From NCBI RefSeq assembly GCF_000189635.1, contig NW_002476369.1, forward strand, positions 125,407 through 189,406: a DNA stretch of 64,000 nucleotides, given 5' to 3'. Positions 1-14,000 of the stretch are shown here, in pieces (position 1 is the first letter of the stretch; each line of letters starts with the position of its first letter). A program made the translations under genes and the position numbers. A model generated the notes under the pieces. It did no database searches and was not told the DNA's origin. It saw only the letters and a program-made list of their open reading frames with translations. Source of the DNA: Tetrahymena thermophila SB210. Taxonomy: Eukaryota > Ciliophora > Oligohymenophorea > Hymenostomatida > Tetrahymenidae.

Positions 1-300
1 ATAAATCATCAAAAACCCATAATAAATCCTAATATGGTTTTACCAAATAAGTGTTCTATTTTATTTATTCAGCCAGTTTGTAATCAATTAAAAATTTGTT
101 TAAAAAGAAAATAAATGTAACCAAAAGTAATTAAAAGCCTAATCTGCAAAGTGCTTCATAGTTCGACAATTTTACTAGAATTATGTTCATAATTTAAACA
201 CTTTCAAATATATTGCTATCCAAAATAGAACTTTGAATCAACAATAGAAAATCTTAACATTCAAAAATTATTCAAATCCACTTCTGAAATATTTAAAGAA

Positions 301-475
301 AAAGAAATATATTTGAAGAAAACTTGTTTATTTAAAATTAACAAAGAAATTTGATTGAAGAAAAGTTTTTTTTTTAAAATTAACAAAGAAATATATTTGA
401 AGAAAAGTTGTTGTTTAAAATTAACAAAGAAATATGATTGAAGAAAAGTTTTTGTTAAAAATTAACAAAGAAATT
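301..475. repeat. 41-42 bp tandem repeat, about 4 copies
   Basis: Units beginning with 'aaagaaat' recur at 301, 343, 385, 426 and 467. Each contains a 'ttgaagaaaa' core and ends in 'aaaattaac'. The repeat lies just upstream of the truncated transporter. Positions 1-553 otherwise show nothing that reads as a gene. Confidence 0.85.
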
Positions 476-553
476 TGAATTATTTCAAAATCTATGTCAT
501 GCAAAAATAGAAATTATCTTTTAAAATTAAAAGAATAATTAGTGAAATTTAAA

Positions 554-1552
554 ATGATGATTAAAAAAATTAAAATTAATTTTTATATAAATAAATTAAT
601 AGGAGGAGGTGTAATTATAACTGCAATTTTGTCTGTGCTATGCCTAAAAACAGAACTGGAAAGACAGAATTATGTTGGACTGCTTTTGAACTTCATAGGA
701 TTTTTAATAGTTGGAATATCTGCTGTTTTATACAGCCCTACTGATTAAGATACTACCTATCTTATATTTGGTATAATGCTTATTATTGTTTCGCTTTTTA
801 TTGCTTCTACTTAGTTCGTGTTTGATGAGTACATCTTCATGAAATACAGCATTAATCCGTTTGAGGAAATTGGGTGGGAAGGAATCTGGGGAGTCTTAAT
901 TAATGGCTTTGCTTTAATTGCTTTTGTGTAAATTCCCTGTCCTAGCTTCATCAGTGACTGTCCAGATGGTAAACTTGAGAGTGTAACTTTGTTTTTTGAG
1001 TCAATTTCTACTATGAAAGGAGATGACCAACCTGCTTTGATATATCTGGTTATATTTTCGATTTTTGTATTGATGTTAATGAATGGTATTAGTGCTTGCA
1101 TAATTAAGTATCATGGTGCCCTTAACAAAACAATGGTTTCTGCCGTATCTCCTTTTGTTGTTTGGATAATTACCATTTGGCTGAAGTGGGATGTGTTTAA
1201 TTTTGGACAATTCACTGGCTATAGTGTAATCACTCTTGGCACTCTCCTCTATACAGAAGTTTTAGTGCTACCATTTTGGGGTCTTAACAAAAAGCTTATC
1301 ATGAAAAAATAAATTCAAAGCAAAAATTTAAAAGTCAAAGTAAAAAACGATAACAAACAAAAAATAAATAACAAAGAAGAGAATAAACAAACTCAATAAA
1401 TAGACAAATCCTTAAAAGTGGATGCTACTTAAATAATTTAAAGCAGCTAAACACCTCCTCAAAATGCTTTACCAACCAGCAATAATCATAAAAATGAATA
1501 ATGTGTAATAAATATTGAAAATGCTCCTTATTAAATCTCTAAAATTCAATGA
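554..1552 (+). CDS. SLC35F6-like (DMT superfamily) transporter, N-terminal half missing
   Basis: Reading TAA/TAG as Gln gives 332 aa ending at TGA 1550-1552. About seven hydrophobic segments are visible, followed by a K/N/Q-rich, presumably cytoplasmic tail from about residue 253. The segments VIITAILSVLCLK, FVFDEYIFMKYSI, GWEGIWGVL and WIITIWLKW match in order the middle and C-terminal half of the SLC35F6 (C2orf18) family of multipass drug/metabolite-type transporters. The family normally has about four further membrane helices before this point. Conserved sequence starts only at about 603, directly after 'ttaatag', which looks like a splice acceptor. ATG 554 may therefore lie in an intron, with the real 5' exons upstream of the window, or the copy may be 5'-truncated. 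No coding sequence was found in 1-541. Substrate is unknown. Confidence 0.8.
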
Positions 1553-2169
1553 AGCAATTAGCTAGCTATCTTATTTACTTACTTACTTTTAATCTGAAAA
1601 ATATTTATTTTATTTCAATAACAAACAATCTCTCTCTTAAAAATAATATTACATACTTATATAATATAATATTTCATACTCATATAATATAATATTTTAT
1701 ACTTATTGAATATAATATCAGCTATTACTAACATACTAACTAATTAACTAACTAACTTACATACTTATTTACCTACTTACTTAATAACTTAGTTTTATTA
1801 ATTTAATTATTATTATTTATTTTTATTATACAAATATAACAATCAATTTAAAAATTTAATATAGTGTGAAAAATATTCCTAAATATAGGGACTAAAAAAA
1901 GATTTTCCAGTTCATGATTTAAAATTATTTTTTGGGTAAAAAAGATACTTAGGGAATGCATTAATTAATTAATGAGCATTTACAGTATATCATATAATCA
2001 AATTTAAAATATACGATTAATATTTTAGAATATAAAAAAATTATTAATTATTAACTCTTATTTATTAATTATATAATTTTTAGATATAAAAAAATAACTA
2101 GCAAAAAAAAATATATATATATATATCTAATGTTGGGCTGACATTTCAAATAATTTTTAAACTCTCATT
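1553..2169. other. Convergent intergenic spacer
   Basis: This is the 3' side of both flanking genes. It has short imperfect repeats of 'atacttatataatataat' type (about 1646-1720), runs of 'aacttactta' and an (AT)n tract near 2110-2126. No gene is seen. Confidence 0.7.
1931..1992. repeat. Dispersed repeat, copy A
   Basis: A 60-bp segment containing 'aaaaaagatacttaggga' followed by 'gagcatttacagtatat' is nearly identical to 33552-33617, about 31.6 kb away. Copy A carries an extra 'attaa'-type insertion. The surroundings do not match, so this is a short dispersed element or the remnant of one. Confidence 0.8.
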
Positions 2170-3192
2170 TCAGTAATAAGTTTTATTTATTTTCTCTAAT
2201 AGATATTTATAATCATCATATTTGGTCTCTTTAGTTTTTAGTTTTTGCAGTTAATTATTGTTACATTCACAATAATCCATATTTGTGTAAGAACAATTCT
2301 AATTATCGTGATAATCCACTTTCTCATAAAAGAATTATTATATTGTTTATGATGGATGACGAAAAATATAATTATCTAGGATAAAAGGACTATATTCATA
2401 ATAATAATAAGAAATAAATCGTTTTAATTTGTCAAGTTTGTATTAATATAAACTAATTTTTTAATTTTGTAACTGTAATCGAACATAGGATTCACCAGTG
2501 GTATCATAATCATAATCTGGATTTTTTGATACAATCCTTTATAATTTATTAATATTTGTTAATTATCTAGTATATTAATATCTAAATTTAAAAACTGTAA
2601 TTTTGTTAAAGAAATTACTTTTTAAAAATTCTTTCTTGATTTCTATATTATCTACGATAAACGTTAAAGTTGAATTCTTAATTTACAAATTTTCTATTAT
2701 TTTTTCAAATGCACGTCCCTCTTTGACACATTCTGTAGAATGCCACTTTTCATAAACTTTTACCTCTTCTAAGTTATGAATAAATTTCAAAAATTCAAAG
2801 GAGTAATACTAATTATTCCTTATGTAAAACATAATGCCTTTAGTATAAATTTGTTTAGTTATTATTTTATTGTAAAAATCATTAGATAAAAGGTGTGTAG
2901 TTATAAATAAGTACAAATAAAAGATTTCTAATTTTTTTAAAGATATCCTATTAAAAATTAATCCTAAAATTTTGCATGTGTATTAACTACTACAGTAAAT
3001 CTCCACATAATTAAGTTCATCATCTTATCCAGATTTTATAGTTTCTATGACTAAAACAGGATCTCTTTCATCAAATACAGATAGTAAATAGTGTTATTTA
3101 TTATTTTTTTCTATTTTAGGGATTAAATTATTTTTTATATTTTCATATTATTATTTAGTATAGCAATCAAAATCTAAAAAGCTTTTTATCAT
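2170..3192 (-). CDS. Hypothetical protein, 340 aa, single exon
   Basis: From ATG at 3192-3190 the frame stays open for 340 codons to TGA at 2172-2170, with TAA/TAG read as Gln. Composition is protein-like (D, E, K, N, Y with clustered hydrophobics), unlike the flanking AT sequence. The N-terminus is MIKSFLDFDCYT. A hydrophobic stretch lies near residues 90-102 (LEIFYLYLFITTH). Around residue 145-155 it is acidic/aromatic (LEEVKVYEKWH). The C-terminal 40 residues contain a Cys/Asn cluster (DYCECNNN). No signal peptide or recognised domain. An intronless gene of this type is common among fast-evolving ciliate families. I cannot assign a function. Confidence 0.75.
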
Positions 3193-3784
3193 GAGTTAAT
3201 ATATATTTATTTATTTATTTTCTTTTTTCTAGTTATTGAAAATTAACTTAATTAATTATTCATATTTTTTATTTGCAATCAGTCTTAAAATAAATTTTTT
3301 AAACGATCTCCTTTCTATCATACAAAAACTTTAAGATTCTTTAAATTGTTATTAATTTTATTTAGATATTATTAAATTTCAAAGACAACTTATTTATTAT
3401 CAAACGAACAAACAAACAAACAAACATTTTTTATTCTAAATTTAATTCTTTTATTGAGAGCAAATAAAAAATTCAAAAGTTTTTAAAAGACACTTTAATC
3501 TTTATTTAAGACGCTTTAATTTTTTAAGACACTCTAGTCTTTTATAATAATTTTGCCCTACTCCTACTATATGAAGAATATTGATTGAAGAAATTAATAA
3601 TTTTTTCGAAAAAAATTAATTATTATTAGATATTTTGTTAAAATAATTAAAATTATTACAATTTTTAAGAAAAGTAAATTTATTTTCATTTTAAAAGAAT
3701 TAATTAACAAATCTTTAATTTAAAAAAAAAATCAATTACAGAAAATGTAGTAAAATTCCTAACTATTTATTTTTATAGATAATT

Positions 3785-3851
<67 letters not shown>

Positions 3852-5038
3852 TCCTTACAAAATAGTGTTAAAAATATTTTAATTTTTAATACATACTTTA
3901 AATTCTCAAATATTAAGGCACAAGTTTTAATAAAATTCAATCTTATAAATTTTAATTTTTTTAAATTTTATTCACTGCAGATAGATAAAGGAATATTAAT
4001 TACTCTTTTAAGTTAAATACAGTTCATAGTTAAATAAAATTCTCTTGAGATAAGAATTATTTATATATTTTTTGTTTGTTTAAAAAGGAAAGTAATTAAT
4101 TACTCTAACTTAAATTCATAATTTATCAATTAAATTTAAAAATTTGTGTTCTTAAAATAATATAAGAGCAGACAGGCTTTTCAAAATACACATGTTTTTA
4201 TTGAGAGTAAATTACTTACTTACTTACTTAATTCTTTGAAAATTTATCAATAGGCAAAAATAACTAAAATTAGTTTATTTACAATCAAAATCCAAATTTT
4301 TATTAACTTATTATTCTCATTTATCATTTGAATATTATTCTCTTCTTATTATTGATCCATCTTAATTATTATCGTTTATTCAAATTTAAATGTTAAATTA
4401 GAATTTAATTTAATTTACTTATTCACTTTAACTCTTTATTAAATTGTAAGCAATATTTATTATTTTTAATTTTTAATTTATTCAAAAATAAAACTTTTGT
4501 GATTTATTTTACCTATAAATTTCAAATTTTTATGTATATTTAATTAGAGTTTAGGGATTATATTGAATTATATTAAATTAGAGTAATTAATTAATGTAAT
4601 AATCTAATTTTATCATATTAAGTTTAAATTTGGATAAAAATTATTTTTCAGTGAGAAATCTGTTTTTTTTTTAACACAAAATGTCATTTTTAATTTAAAT
4701 GAATTATCATTTTATTTTTTTAAGTATTTAAATAATAAAAACTTTTAATGCCTAATAAATCTAATAGAAAATATCTAGTTATCGTAAGTGTATTTATAGT
4801 TAATAATAAATTAACATTAAAGCATTTATTAACACTAATTAATTTTATGAAATTTTTTAATTATTTATTTAATAAATTACATAAATAAATAAACAAATTA
4901 TTTTATCAAAAAATAAAATAGATATTTTTATATTGATTTTTTGACTTAAATACTTTAATTTTTTTCTTAAATCTGTCAACAGTCCTACTAAATTTATTAA
5001 AATGTTGCAAATTTTTTCTATATATAATAATTTGAGAA
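3193..5038. other. Intergenic region, no gene seen
   Basis: AT-rich sequence between the start of the 340-aa gene and the end of VPS13. It contains 'acaaacaaacaaac' (about 3405-3424), a GATA microsatellite and 'acttactt' runs near 4211-4231. It should hold the promoter of the 340-aa gene and the 3' UTR of VPS13, but no motif can be singled out. Confidence 0.6.
3786..3851. repeat. (TAGA)n microsatellite
   Basis: About 16 uninterrupted tetranucleotides. The same motif occurs at 26384-26464 and, as the complement, at 33414-33441. A shorter run lies at 21650-21669. Confidence 0.95.
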
Positions 5039-8000
5039 TCATTAGCATTAGTCCTGCAATTTTGTTAACTTTTTGTATATACTGCTTTTCTCGCCAGCAT
5101 TTTCAATCACAACAGTTGCATTTTTATCCTTTTTTATAAAAATTCATATTTTAACTTTGAAAAAATTATTTAATCATTCATAAAAATCATTCATTAATGA
5201 AATTATTTAGCTTTATAAAATTAAATTTATTTTTCATGTTTGTAAAATGCAAATGAGTAAAAAAATGAATAAAATTTTTAGATGGCAAAAATTATCTTTT
5301 ATATTCAAAAAAAGAAACAAAAAAATTATTTTAAAATTGATTAATTTGTTTGATTTGTTAAAATAAATTTAAAATTTTTATTGTTTTTTGATAAAAATTA
5401 AACATCTTTGTAAAATAAAAAAGGAATTAGTTTGTTTTTAAAATAAAATGAATATGAATGAATTTACAGGTATTTCTGGGGTGCTTTAGTTTAGATAGAC
5501 AGAGATTCCAAAGTTAGTCTCATTAACCACATAGATATCCTGAGGATTATAGAAATAGACGAGCTACTTTTGAGTGATATTCAAAAGAAGCACTTGTTGG
5601 ATACTTAAAATTAATACATATTATTCGTTTCTATAGTTCAGAATAACTGTGTCCACTAACTAAATATCAGCAAATCTCCCTTTCTTAAACTTTTAGAGAA
5701 GGTTTAGTATTTCTGAATCTTAATGTAAGTAGTCTTGGTAATACTACTCTCTAGAATAGAACACACGAGGCAATCTCACTCTATTTTCGTTAGGCTTTTC
5801 ATCAAAGTAAGTTGCAGTGTTTTTAATTCCCTCAGCTGTTTTTGAAGCAGCATCAATAACTCCTGTAATAGGCTTAAAAACCAAACCAGCAAAACCTAAG
5901 ATTAATTTCAATTTAAATATTTAAAATACTTCAAAATTTATCTAAAAATAAATAAACAAATACCTTTTGTAAATCCTTTCAACAACCCAACAGCTCCTCC
6001 TTTCTCTGCTCCTTCAATAGGCTTAGTTACAAGCCCAGTTATACCTTCACCTAAACCTGTGAACAAACTCTGCAGACCAAGCTTTACTCCATGTCCTACA
6101 TGCTTGGCTTTCTTTCTTTTGATATTGTCTCGTGACTAAATAAACTCTTTATCCTAATAAAATGAAAATTCTTAATAAATTAATTGAAATGAAAAACTAT
6201 AATTACCATTGATAACTAGCTAAAACCGGATCCAATAGAATCAGTTATACCCTAAACACTTCCAAATGTACCAGAAACAGTGTTTTTGATTAAAGATCCA
6301 GCTCCTTTAACTACTCCTACACCACCTTCTAAAGGTCCTTTGATAAAACCATCAATAGGCATTTCAATCAAATCACTGACACCTGTACCAATATTCTTAA
6401 TTAAACTAGCAGGATTACCTATGATATTAACTGATCCAAGCAATTAAAGTGTTTACTTAAGGAATGAATCTTTATAGTGAATCAGTAATCTCTACTAAAT
6501 GGAATCTTGAGTTTCAATAATATTTTCGTATTTTATACCCTTTAATCTAAGTTAAGCGCCTTCCACATTCGCAAAAACAACTCCCACTGCTTTTAATACA
6601 TTCTATAAAATATCCATTTTAACCTTAAGAGTTGTTTCTCTGATCTTCTTAAATGAAAGATTCAAATCTAAAGGATACAATTCCATTTGTTAAATACACA
6701 TTAAATTTTACCTATTTTTTACAAATATTTTAGAATGTGTTGCTAATTTAACAAAAACATTTCTCATCAAGAAAAAAAATTTTTTAAATAGATATTTTAA
6801 TTATTTTAAAACTTAATCAATTATTTTTGACGGGATTTCAAACTTTTAATAAATATTATTTTTATTTATTTATTTTTAAAATTAGCAATTTAAAAATATC
6901 TTTTATGTAATTTAAAAAAAAATAAATCCCTGGCATTTATTTTATTTAATTTATTTATTTATTTACTTTTTTAGTTATTTTTTTGCAAATTTTAAAAAGT
7001 TAATAAACATTTTAATTGGTTTTTGAAAATAGCTTCAATAAGAAAAATTTACTAATGTGGCAAGGTAATTGAATGCCAAGAAAAAGATAACTAGGATTGC
7101 TGATAGGATTGATCAGAAATACTTTCGCATTCTGAAGAAGTGTAGCATTTTGTTGAGTCTTAATTTAGAATTGGCTGGGCGAATTCTTCAAAGAAATTAA
7201 GGAGAGAATTGAGCAGTTCATCAGTGAGCTTAAGAGTAGTTGGTTGTATGGCTAGACGAATTGATTAGAATTTATTTATTTGCTGAACTGTTATGTCCTA
7301 GTCCATGACAAGAGATATATGTGGGAATTTTTATTGTTACTTGGTAGAAGTTAACAAGACGGGATATTGTGTGTTGTAAGTAAGATTGTTATCAAATTAA
7401 ATGTTTTATATCTTTAACTAACTTGTTCTTAATTTGGTAGTCTCTACTATAATTAATTCTACTTATGAGAAATTTAAATAAATCAGCTCTTTCATTTCAT
7501 TTCCTAATTATCCAATTAAAGAAATGCTAATAACTGGCAGATTCACGTTTATTTGCCATTCTATTCCTGCTTTCTTTTCACTAAGCATTTTTTTAATCTT
7601 TTCTTCTTCCTCGAGCACTCTGACTTTCTTTACTGATCCTTCGAAGCCTATTTCGATAAAGAATTTGACCATTTTGGTATTATTTGGATCAGCATTAGGC
7701 ACAACAAATAAGTTATCAAACTCTGGACATTCCAAATTCAACACAAGTGGCTCCATAATATATTAATTATTTCCTCTTTCATTTATAAACTAAAATTCTA
7801 TGATTAAATCATTTTTCTATGTTGGAAGGTCTTGCGCATAATTAATGCTTTCTCCACTTTAAATTTTGTACATATTTTCTTTGTAAAAATCAGATTACTA
7901 GTTAAAGAAGCAACCCTGATAAACAACTAAATTAGTGTCTTTCATTCTATTTTCCTAAAATAAAAAAATATTTTCTAATAAATGAAATTCAAAAATAAAT

Positions 8001-11000
8001 TACAATGACATAACTGGGATTTATTTCTTTTTTTAGCTCCATTATTTAAATGAAGAAATAGTGTTTGTACTGTTTAATTTGAGCTTTTAAAAATTTAACA
8101 TCTCCTGAAAAATTTTTAGGATTTCTCACTGCAAAGCTAATAGAAGAGAGTGCAACATTTAAAGTTCCTGACCATCCATATGACTTTTATTTTTCTGCAT
8201 CTTAAATCATAATATTGTAATTCTTTTGCTTGTAGAAATCACTCCATACTAACGGAGTTCTTTCTTCAGGTTTTATCATTATAATTTCATTATTAATATT
8301 CTCTTATCTAATCATAATCGTGTATTCAGTTTAATTGATAATCTACATAAATTAATTATTGTTAATTAAATAAACATTTTTAAAAAATAATTTACAATAT
8401 ATTTTGGATTTAGCTGAACAACCTTCGAAAATATTTTGAATTCTTTATCAACTTCCTGTAAATTTACATCTGCACTTATTTCTAACATGCTGTTTCCATT
8501 CTATTATAAATTTCCTTAATATAATCAAAATCAAAACAATTAAAAATTACTGGGTTTGTGTAAACTTCAATTGTGTCTTTTCCTATACCAGTCAAATTAA
8601 GAGGTCTGCTTATCTTCTATCCTTGATCACCTGCAGATATCATCAAGTTAGTTGTGCTTTAGAAAAGAGTTAGTCTTCCTAAATGGCTTATGTATTCAGT
8701 TTAAGGTATATCTATTATAATTCAAATATTCATCAATAAAATTTAAATTTATCATATTTATTTTGAATTTATTATTAATATTTTATTAACTAAATTAAAT
8801 ATAATCTAATTTCTTGATTTATATTTATAACCAATTAAATAAATAAATAAATAACTATTTAATTAATTTCTCTTGTTCGGAATTCGGAAAAATGGAGATC
8901 CATCGAGAGAGATATCGAGAAAGTATGGCAATTTTTTATCAAAATTAAATTAAAATTGATAAATTTTATTTTGTCATTAAAAATTTTTTAAGATTGAATT
9001 AATTTAAAATTAAAACTTCTAAATATAATTTTTGGCTCTAAAAAAGTATGAAAAATAGTAATTAATTAATTAATTAAATAGATAAAAATTATTAAAATTT
9101 TAATTTTTTTTGATATGAATAATATTATTTAATATGTGGCTAAGGAAAGAAAAGTTGTTTACTTGGGAATTTTTGGCCTGGTGAGAAAAGTATCAAATCA
9201 TTACTTTTATGAAAATAATACAAATCATTAGGGACTTAGCTAATTATGATACATTCAGCGTAAATAAAAAATCTTTTGCTTCCAAATGGCTTGATTTCTG
9301 TTTTAAGGCTAAGAGGGAAGATACATCCTCTAAAATCTATGACTGGTAAAACGGTTGGCTATACGTTTTGCTGGTTATTTTTTAGAGGACTTGAGAGTAA
9401 GAAATAATCAGAGCCTTAAAATCCAGGTACTTTCAATTGCAATTTAACTTAAGATTGTAGATTAGCTGAGTGATTTTACATTTCTTATTAGAAATTAAGT
9501 TCTGCTTCATCTGCATCATTTTTCTCATTTTGTATAAGTAAACCAACTTCTATTTTCATCGGTAAACAATTTTTTATTCTAACAAATGGCTCAAAAACAA
9601 GTCTTGTTTCGTTTTCCATTTTAACTATTCTCAGATAAGTTGTTATTCTTTTTTGATTATGCATTAACTCGTAAGAAGTTTCATGTTAAACTTTCATAAG
9701 TTTTTAGAGACTGATCAAATCTGAAAAGTATTACTAAATTAATTAGTTAAAATAAATTAGTTTAATTTATTCAATTTTATTTAAAACCTAGAAAATAAAT
9801 AAATAAATTTTTACAGAAGTTTAGAATTTAAACTCAAAAATGTTGTCTAATCTATCGAAAGGAACATATCTGATTTAGTTGCTAGCTAATTGCATTTTGA
9901 ACACATTATTTTTCATGTCGTGGTCAGAACCAAAATTTAAATCAATATTCATGTTAGTCATATTTTAGAAACTAAGAATTGAGTGAATTTAAAGCAATTT
10001 TCTATTAGTCTAAGTCGAGTTTTCTAGAACTATGACAGCATCTCTTATTTTCTAATCCATACTTGAAATAGAAACTTTTTTAGTTTTAAGGTATCCCAAA
10101 TTAACTTTGTTTAGAGGCTAGAAAGCATGTTAGTCATTAAGCACCTAAATGCTCACTTTCTTAGAATTTATGCGATTGTAATCGTGCGATTATTCTTCAT
10201 CCATAAGGTAGTTTATTGTATCATTATTGTTCACAATAAACTATTGGGAGTTTTCATTTTCAATATAAATTGGGTACCCAATGTTATTTTATATGCTAAA
10301 AGGCGAAATATACTCTATATTTTCAATTGCATTTTTACCATGTTTCTTTTTCTGAGGTTTACCACTGTCTAATTATTATTTTCAACAAAAATAAATAAAT
10401 AAATTAATTAATATTTTTTAATAAATAAGTTAAATAATATTTGCAATAAATTGTATTAGATTTAATTATTCTAACTAACAAGATAAATAAAAATATCTTT
10501 TAATTAATCAGATAAATTCTTATTACAATAGATTTTATTAGATTAAATTATTCTAACCAGCTAGATAAATAATAATATCTTTTAATTAATCAGTTAAATT
10601 CTTATTTGGAGTATATTTTATTAGATTGAATTATTCTAAATAGCTAGGTAAATAAAAATATCTTTTAATTAATCAAATAAATTCTTACTTGGAATAGATT
10701 TTATTAGATTTAATTATTCTAGCTAGCTAGATAAATAAAAATATCTTTTAATTATCAGTTAAATTCTTATTTGTAATAAATTTTATTAGATTGAATTATT
10801 CTAACTAGCTAATTAAATAAAAATATCTTTTATTTAATCAGTTTAATTCTTATTACAATAGATTTTATTAGATTTAATTATTCTAGCTAGCTAGATAAAT
10901 AAAAATATCTTTTAATTAATCAGTTAAATTCTTATTTGTAATAAATTTTATTAGATTGAATTATTCTAACTAGCTAATTAAATAAAAATATCTTTTATTT

Positions 11001-14000
11001 AATCAGTTTAATTCTTATTACAATAGATTTTATAGATTGTATTACTCTAACTAACTAACAAGATAAATAAAAATATCTTTTAATTAATCATTTAAATTCT
11101 TATTGCAATAGATTTTATTAGATTGAATTATTCTACGAATTATTTTTAGATTTGTATTAAGGATGAATTTTTTGTTTTTTCTATTGCTATTTATGATTTT
11201 ATTAAATATTTTATAATTAAATCTCTATATTTTTATTAAAAAAGTTATTTATTTGCATTTTGTTTTATGAAAAATTGAAATTAAGAAATAATTAATTTTA
11301 TAAAATCAAATCTAATTGTTAATACTTATTAAAGATCAATTTTGCTAATTCTAATAAAATAATATTTTTCATAAAATTATTGATACTAATCAATTTAATT
11401 TTATCATCAGTTTATCAATTCTTTTAAGAGATTTTTGGGTATTAAAAAATGAATTTTTTTAACTTGATTGTTTTAAATTTTTTGTTTTATAGTTTTTTTG
11501 ATTGCATTTCAAAATAACATTTAATAATAGAAATTTTACTTGTATTTGAAGGATCTGGAGTATTAGTGAAAGTATATGAAGCTCTTTCATTTTAATTTGC
11601 TTATTGTTGTGAATCGTCTTCATCTTCTTCTTGGAATGTTTCATTTTTATTATTTGCATGCTCTAAGAATAAATTGAACTGTTTCTTCCATGATTCCAAG
11701 GACTCGCCTATGATTTTAAGCATTTTTTAGGAGATGTTAATGTTAAAAGAGTTATCGCTTCCCTACTGCTCAATGGTGAGATATCTTTTTGGATTGGAAG
11801 ATGGACTGTAGACATAATCGAGCATGAATTAATTTCTTTCTAAAATTGGTTCCCAGAAACTGCTTTGAGAGTTGTAATAGCAAAGTTATAAACACAAAGA
11901 AACAGAAAGATTTTTTTTATTGTTAGTAGAGAAATTGTAAAGGAATTTATTTTCAAATAACTTTAACTGAATAACTGGCAAGCTGCTTTACTCAGCATCA
12001 TTAATTAAATGTAATTGGAGTTCCTCAACTTCAATATCAAAAGTGCTATTTGTTGGAATTGACTAAATTTAATCTTGCATTTTCTGCTTGCTTTCATCTA
12101 AATTTTAATTTTATTGATTCATTTATATCTGATTTTGCTTACTTTCTTCTTAGTCTTCAATTTAGCTACCAAATTTATTTTCATTTATTTTCTTTTCTTG
12201 CTGTTAAACATATTTTTAATGTTCGTTCATAAACATTTCTTACTGCTTGATTGTGTTGTAAAGTAAATTTAAATTTTTGAAGCTGCATTTTATTTTTGTT
12301 TTTGAGATGTGTCCTTCGTTTCTTGCTAAAAAGTAAAGCGATTATTAGGGTTTAGGTCCAATGCAGAGCTCATATTTACTCTTAAGTGTAGCCGTAGTAG
12401 GGTGAAGAAGATTTCTTTTGTATACCTGAGAGAATTCTAGTTAAATCAACTATTAAAAGTTGCATGAAAATATTTCAAAATCATTAAAAGCAACATTATA
12501 TGTGTATAAGTCGCCATAGTCATTTTGATGCATGTTTTGGTTTATTAATTTTTCTCTAAGAATTTCATGCTTTTACATTCTCTATCTAACAAAAATAAGA
12601 GAAAAATATCCCTTTGAAGCTATCACTTGTTACTTTATATGAAGTGGTGAAGCAAAAATTACATTATTAGCATTGAAAATAAAAACAAGTCTATTTTCTT
12701 CATCTTTTTATCTGTAATCTATTAGCAAAATTTTAAATTTTATTAAAATGAAATCTCAAAAATAAATAAAAATTGTTTTAATAAATTGAGCAAAAATTTA
12801 ATCTCCTTCATTATTTATTAGCAAACAAACAGTAATTGATCAAATAAATTATAATTTCTAAACTTGAAAATAAATTTTATTCAATTCTTAAAGATATTGT
12901 AAAATAATTTTTTATTACTTTTAAATAGAAAAATTCTGTTTAAAGAATGATTAATAAAATAAATATTTTTGTTTTAATTAATAGTTAAAAAATGTAAAAT
13001 TGCTTTATTAAATAGTCAAAGTGTTTATTATTTATATTTTAAACAAAAATTACTTGGATAACATGATGGTTGTGGCTATGCCCAATGCATTAGCTGCATG
13101 AATTAATCTGTCTGCAAGAGGATTTTAATATTTTAAATGGTGAAGTTAATGTCTTTATCTCCACTGTTTTTGAGAATGGATTGCCTAAAGTTGAATTTAA
13201 TCGTTTTTTCGTTGTATTTTTCTGAGTCTATAAAATTTTCACTCTCTGCATTGTAATCATCAATGATATTTTAGCCAACACCTACCATTTTATGTACGTC
13301 TTCCACAAAAACGTATTTTTTAGTGCATCCAATTAAGTTTCCTATTATGTCTTTTCTGATATAGCCATCTTCGATTTTTTAGAAGACTGACATAATCATT
13401 TCTTGGGCCAATATGTTTAATTTAATATTCTACAAACTATCTTTGAACCATTTTAGTCTACATTACTGAATTTAGAAAATTAATTACGGATCTAAGAATT
13501 TCTCATCAGTTTTGACCAAACTCAGTCCTTAAAAGTCCATAATAACATCTATTGGATCTATAATAATACAAAAACAATTCAAATAATTTTATTCTCTTAA
13601 ATATCTTACTTGGTTCTAAAGCAGATACGTGCTCATAATTATAAATGAAATCAAAGTCTCTTCCATCATCATAAGTGAAGTTGTGTAAAAGCATTCTTAA
13701 GAATTTAGTGTATTCAATTTAATTCAATCTCATGAAAAATGAACTCACATTGCCTCTTAATTTGTTTCCTCTGATGATGAATTTTTCTATTAAAATAAAT
13801 AAATTTTATTTAAAAATTTTTAAATTAATTTTAAATGTTAAAAAAAGCTAATTTAAATTAAAATTAAATTGAAAATATTTTCTCAATAAAAAAGATAAAA
13901 TAAAATTATTAATAAATTGATCATTAAAGTTTTCTTTAGTTGAGTATTTTGTTTGTTATATTTTTTCAATCTTCATTGTAAAATTTTTAAATTAATATTT

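Noticed and set aside
10127..10372. Plus-strand hydrophobic ORF of 81 aa
   Set aside because: Antisense shadow of VPS13 exon 8.
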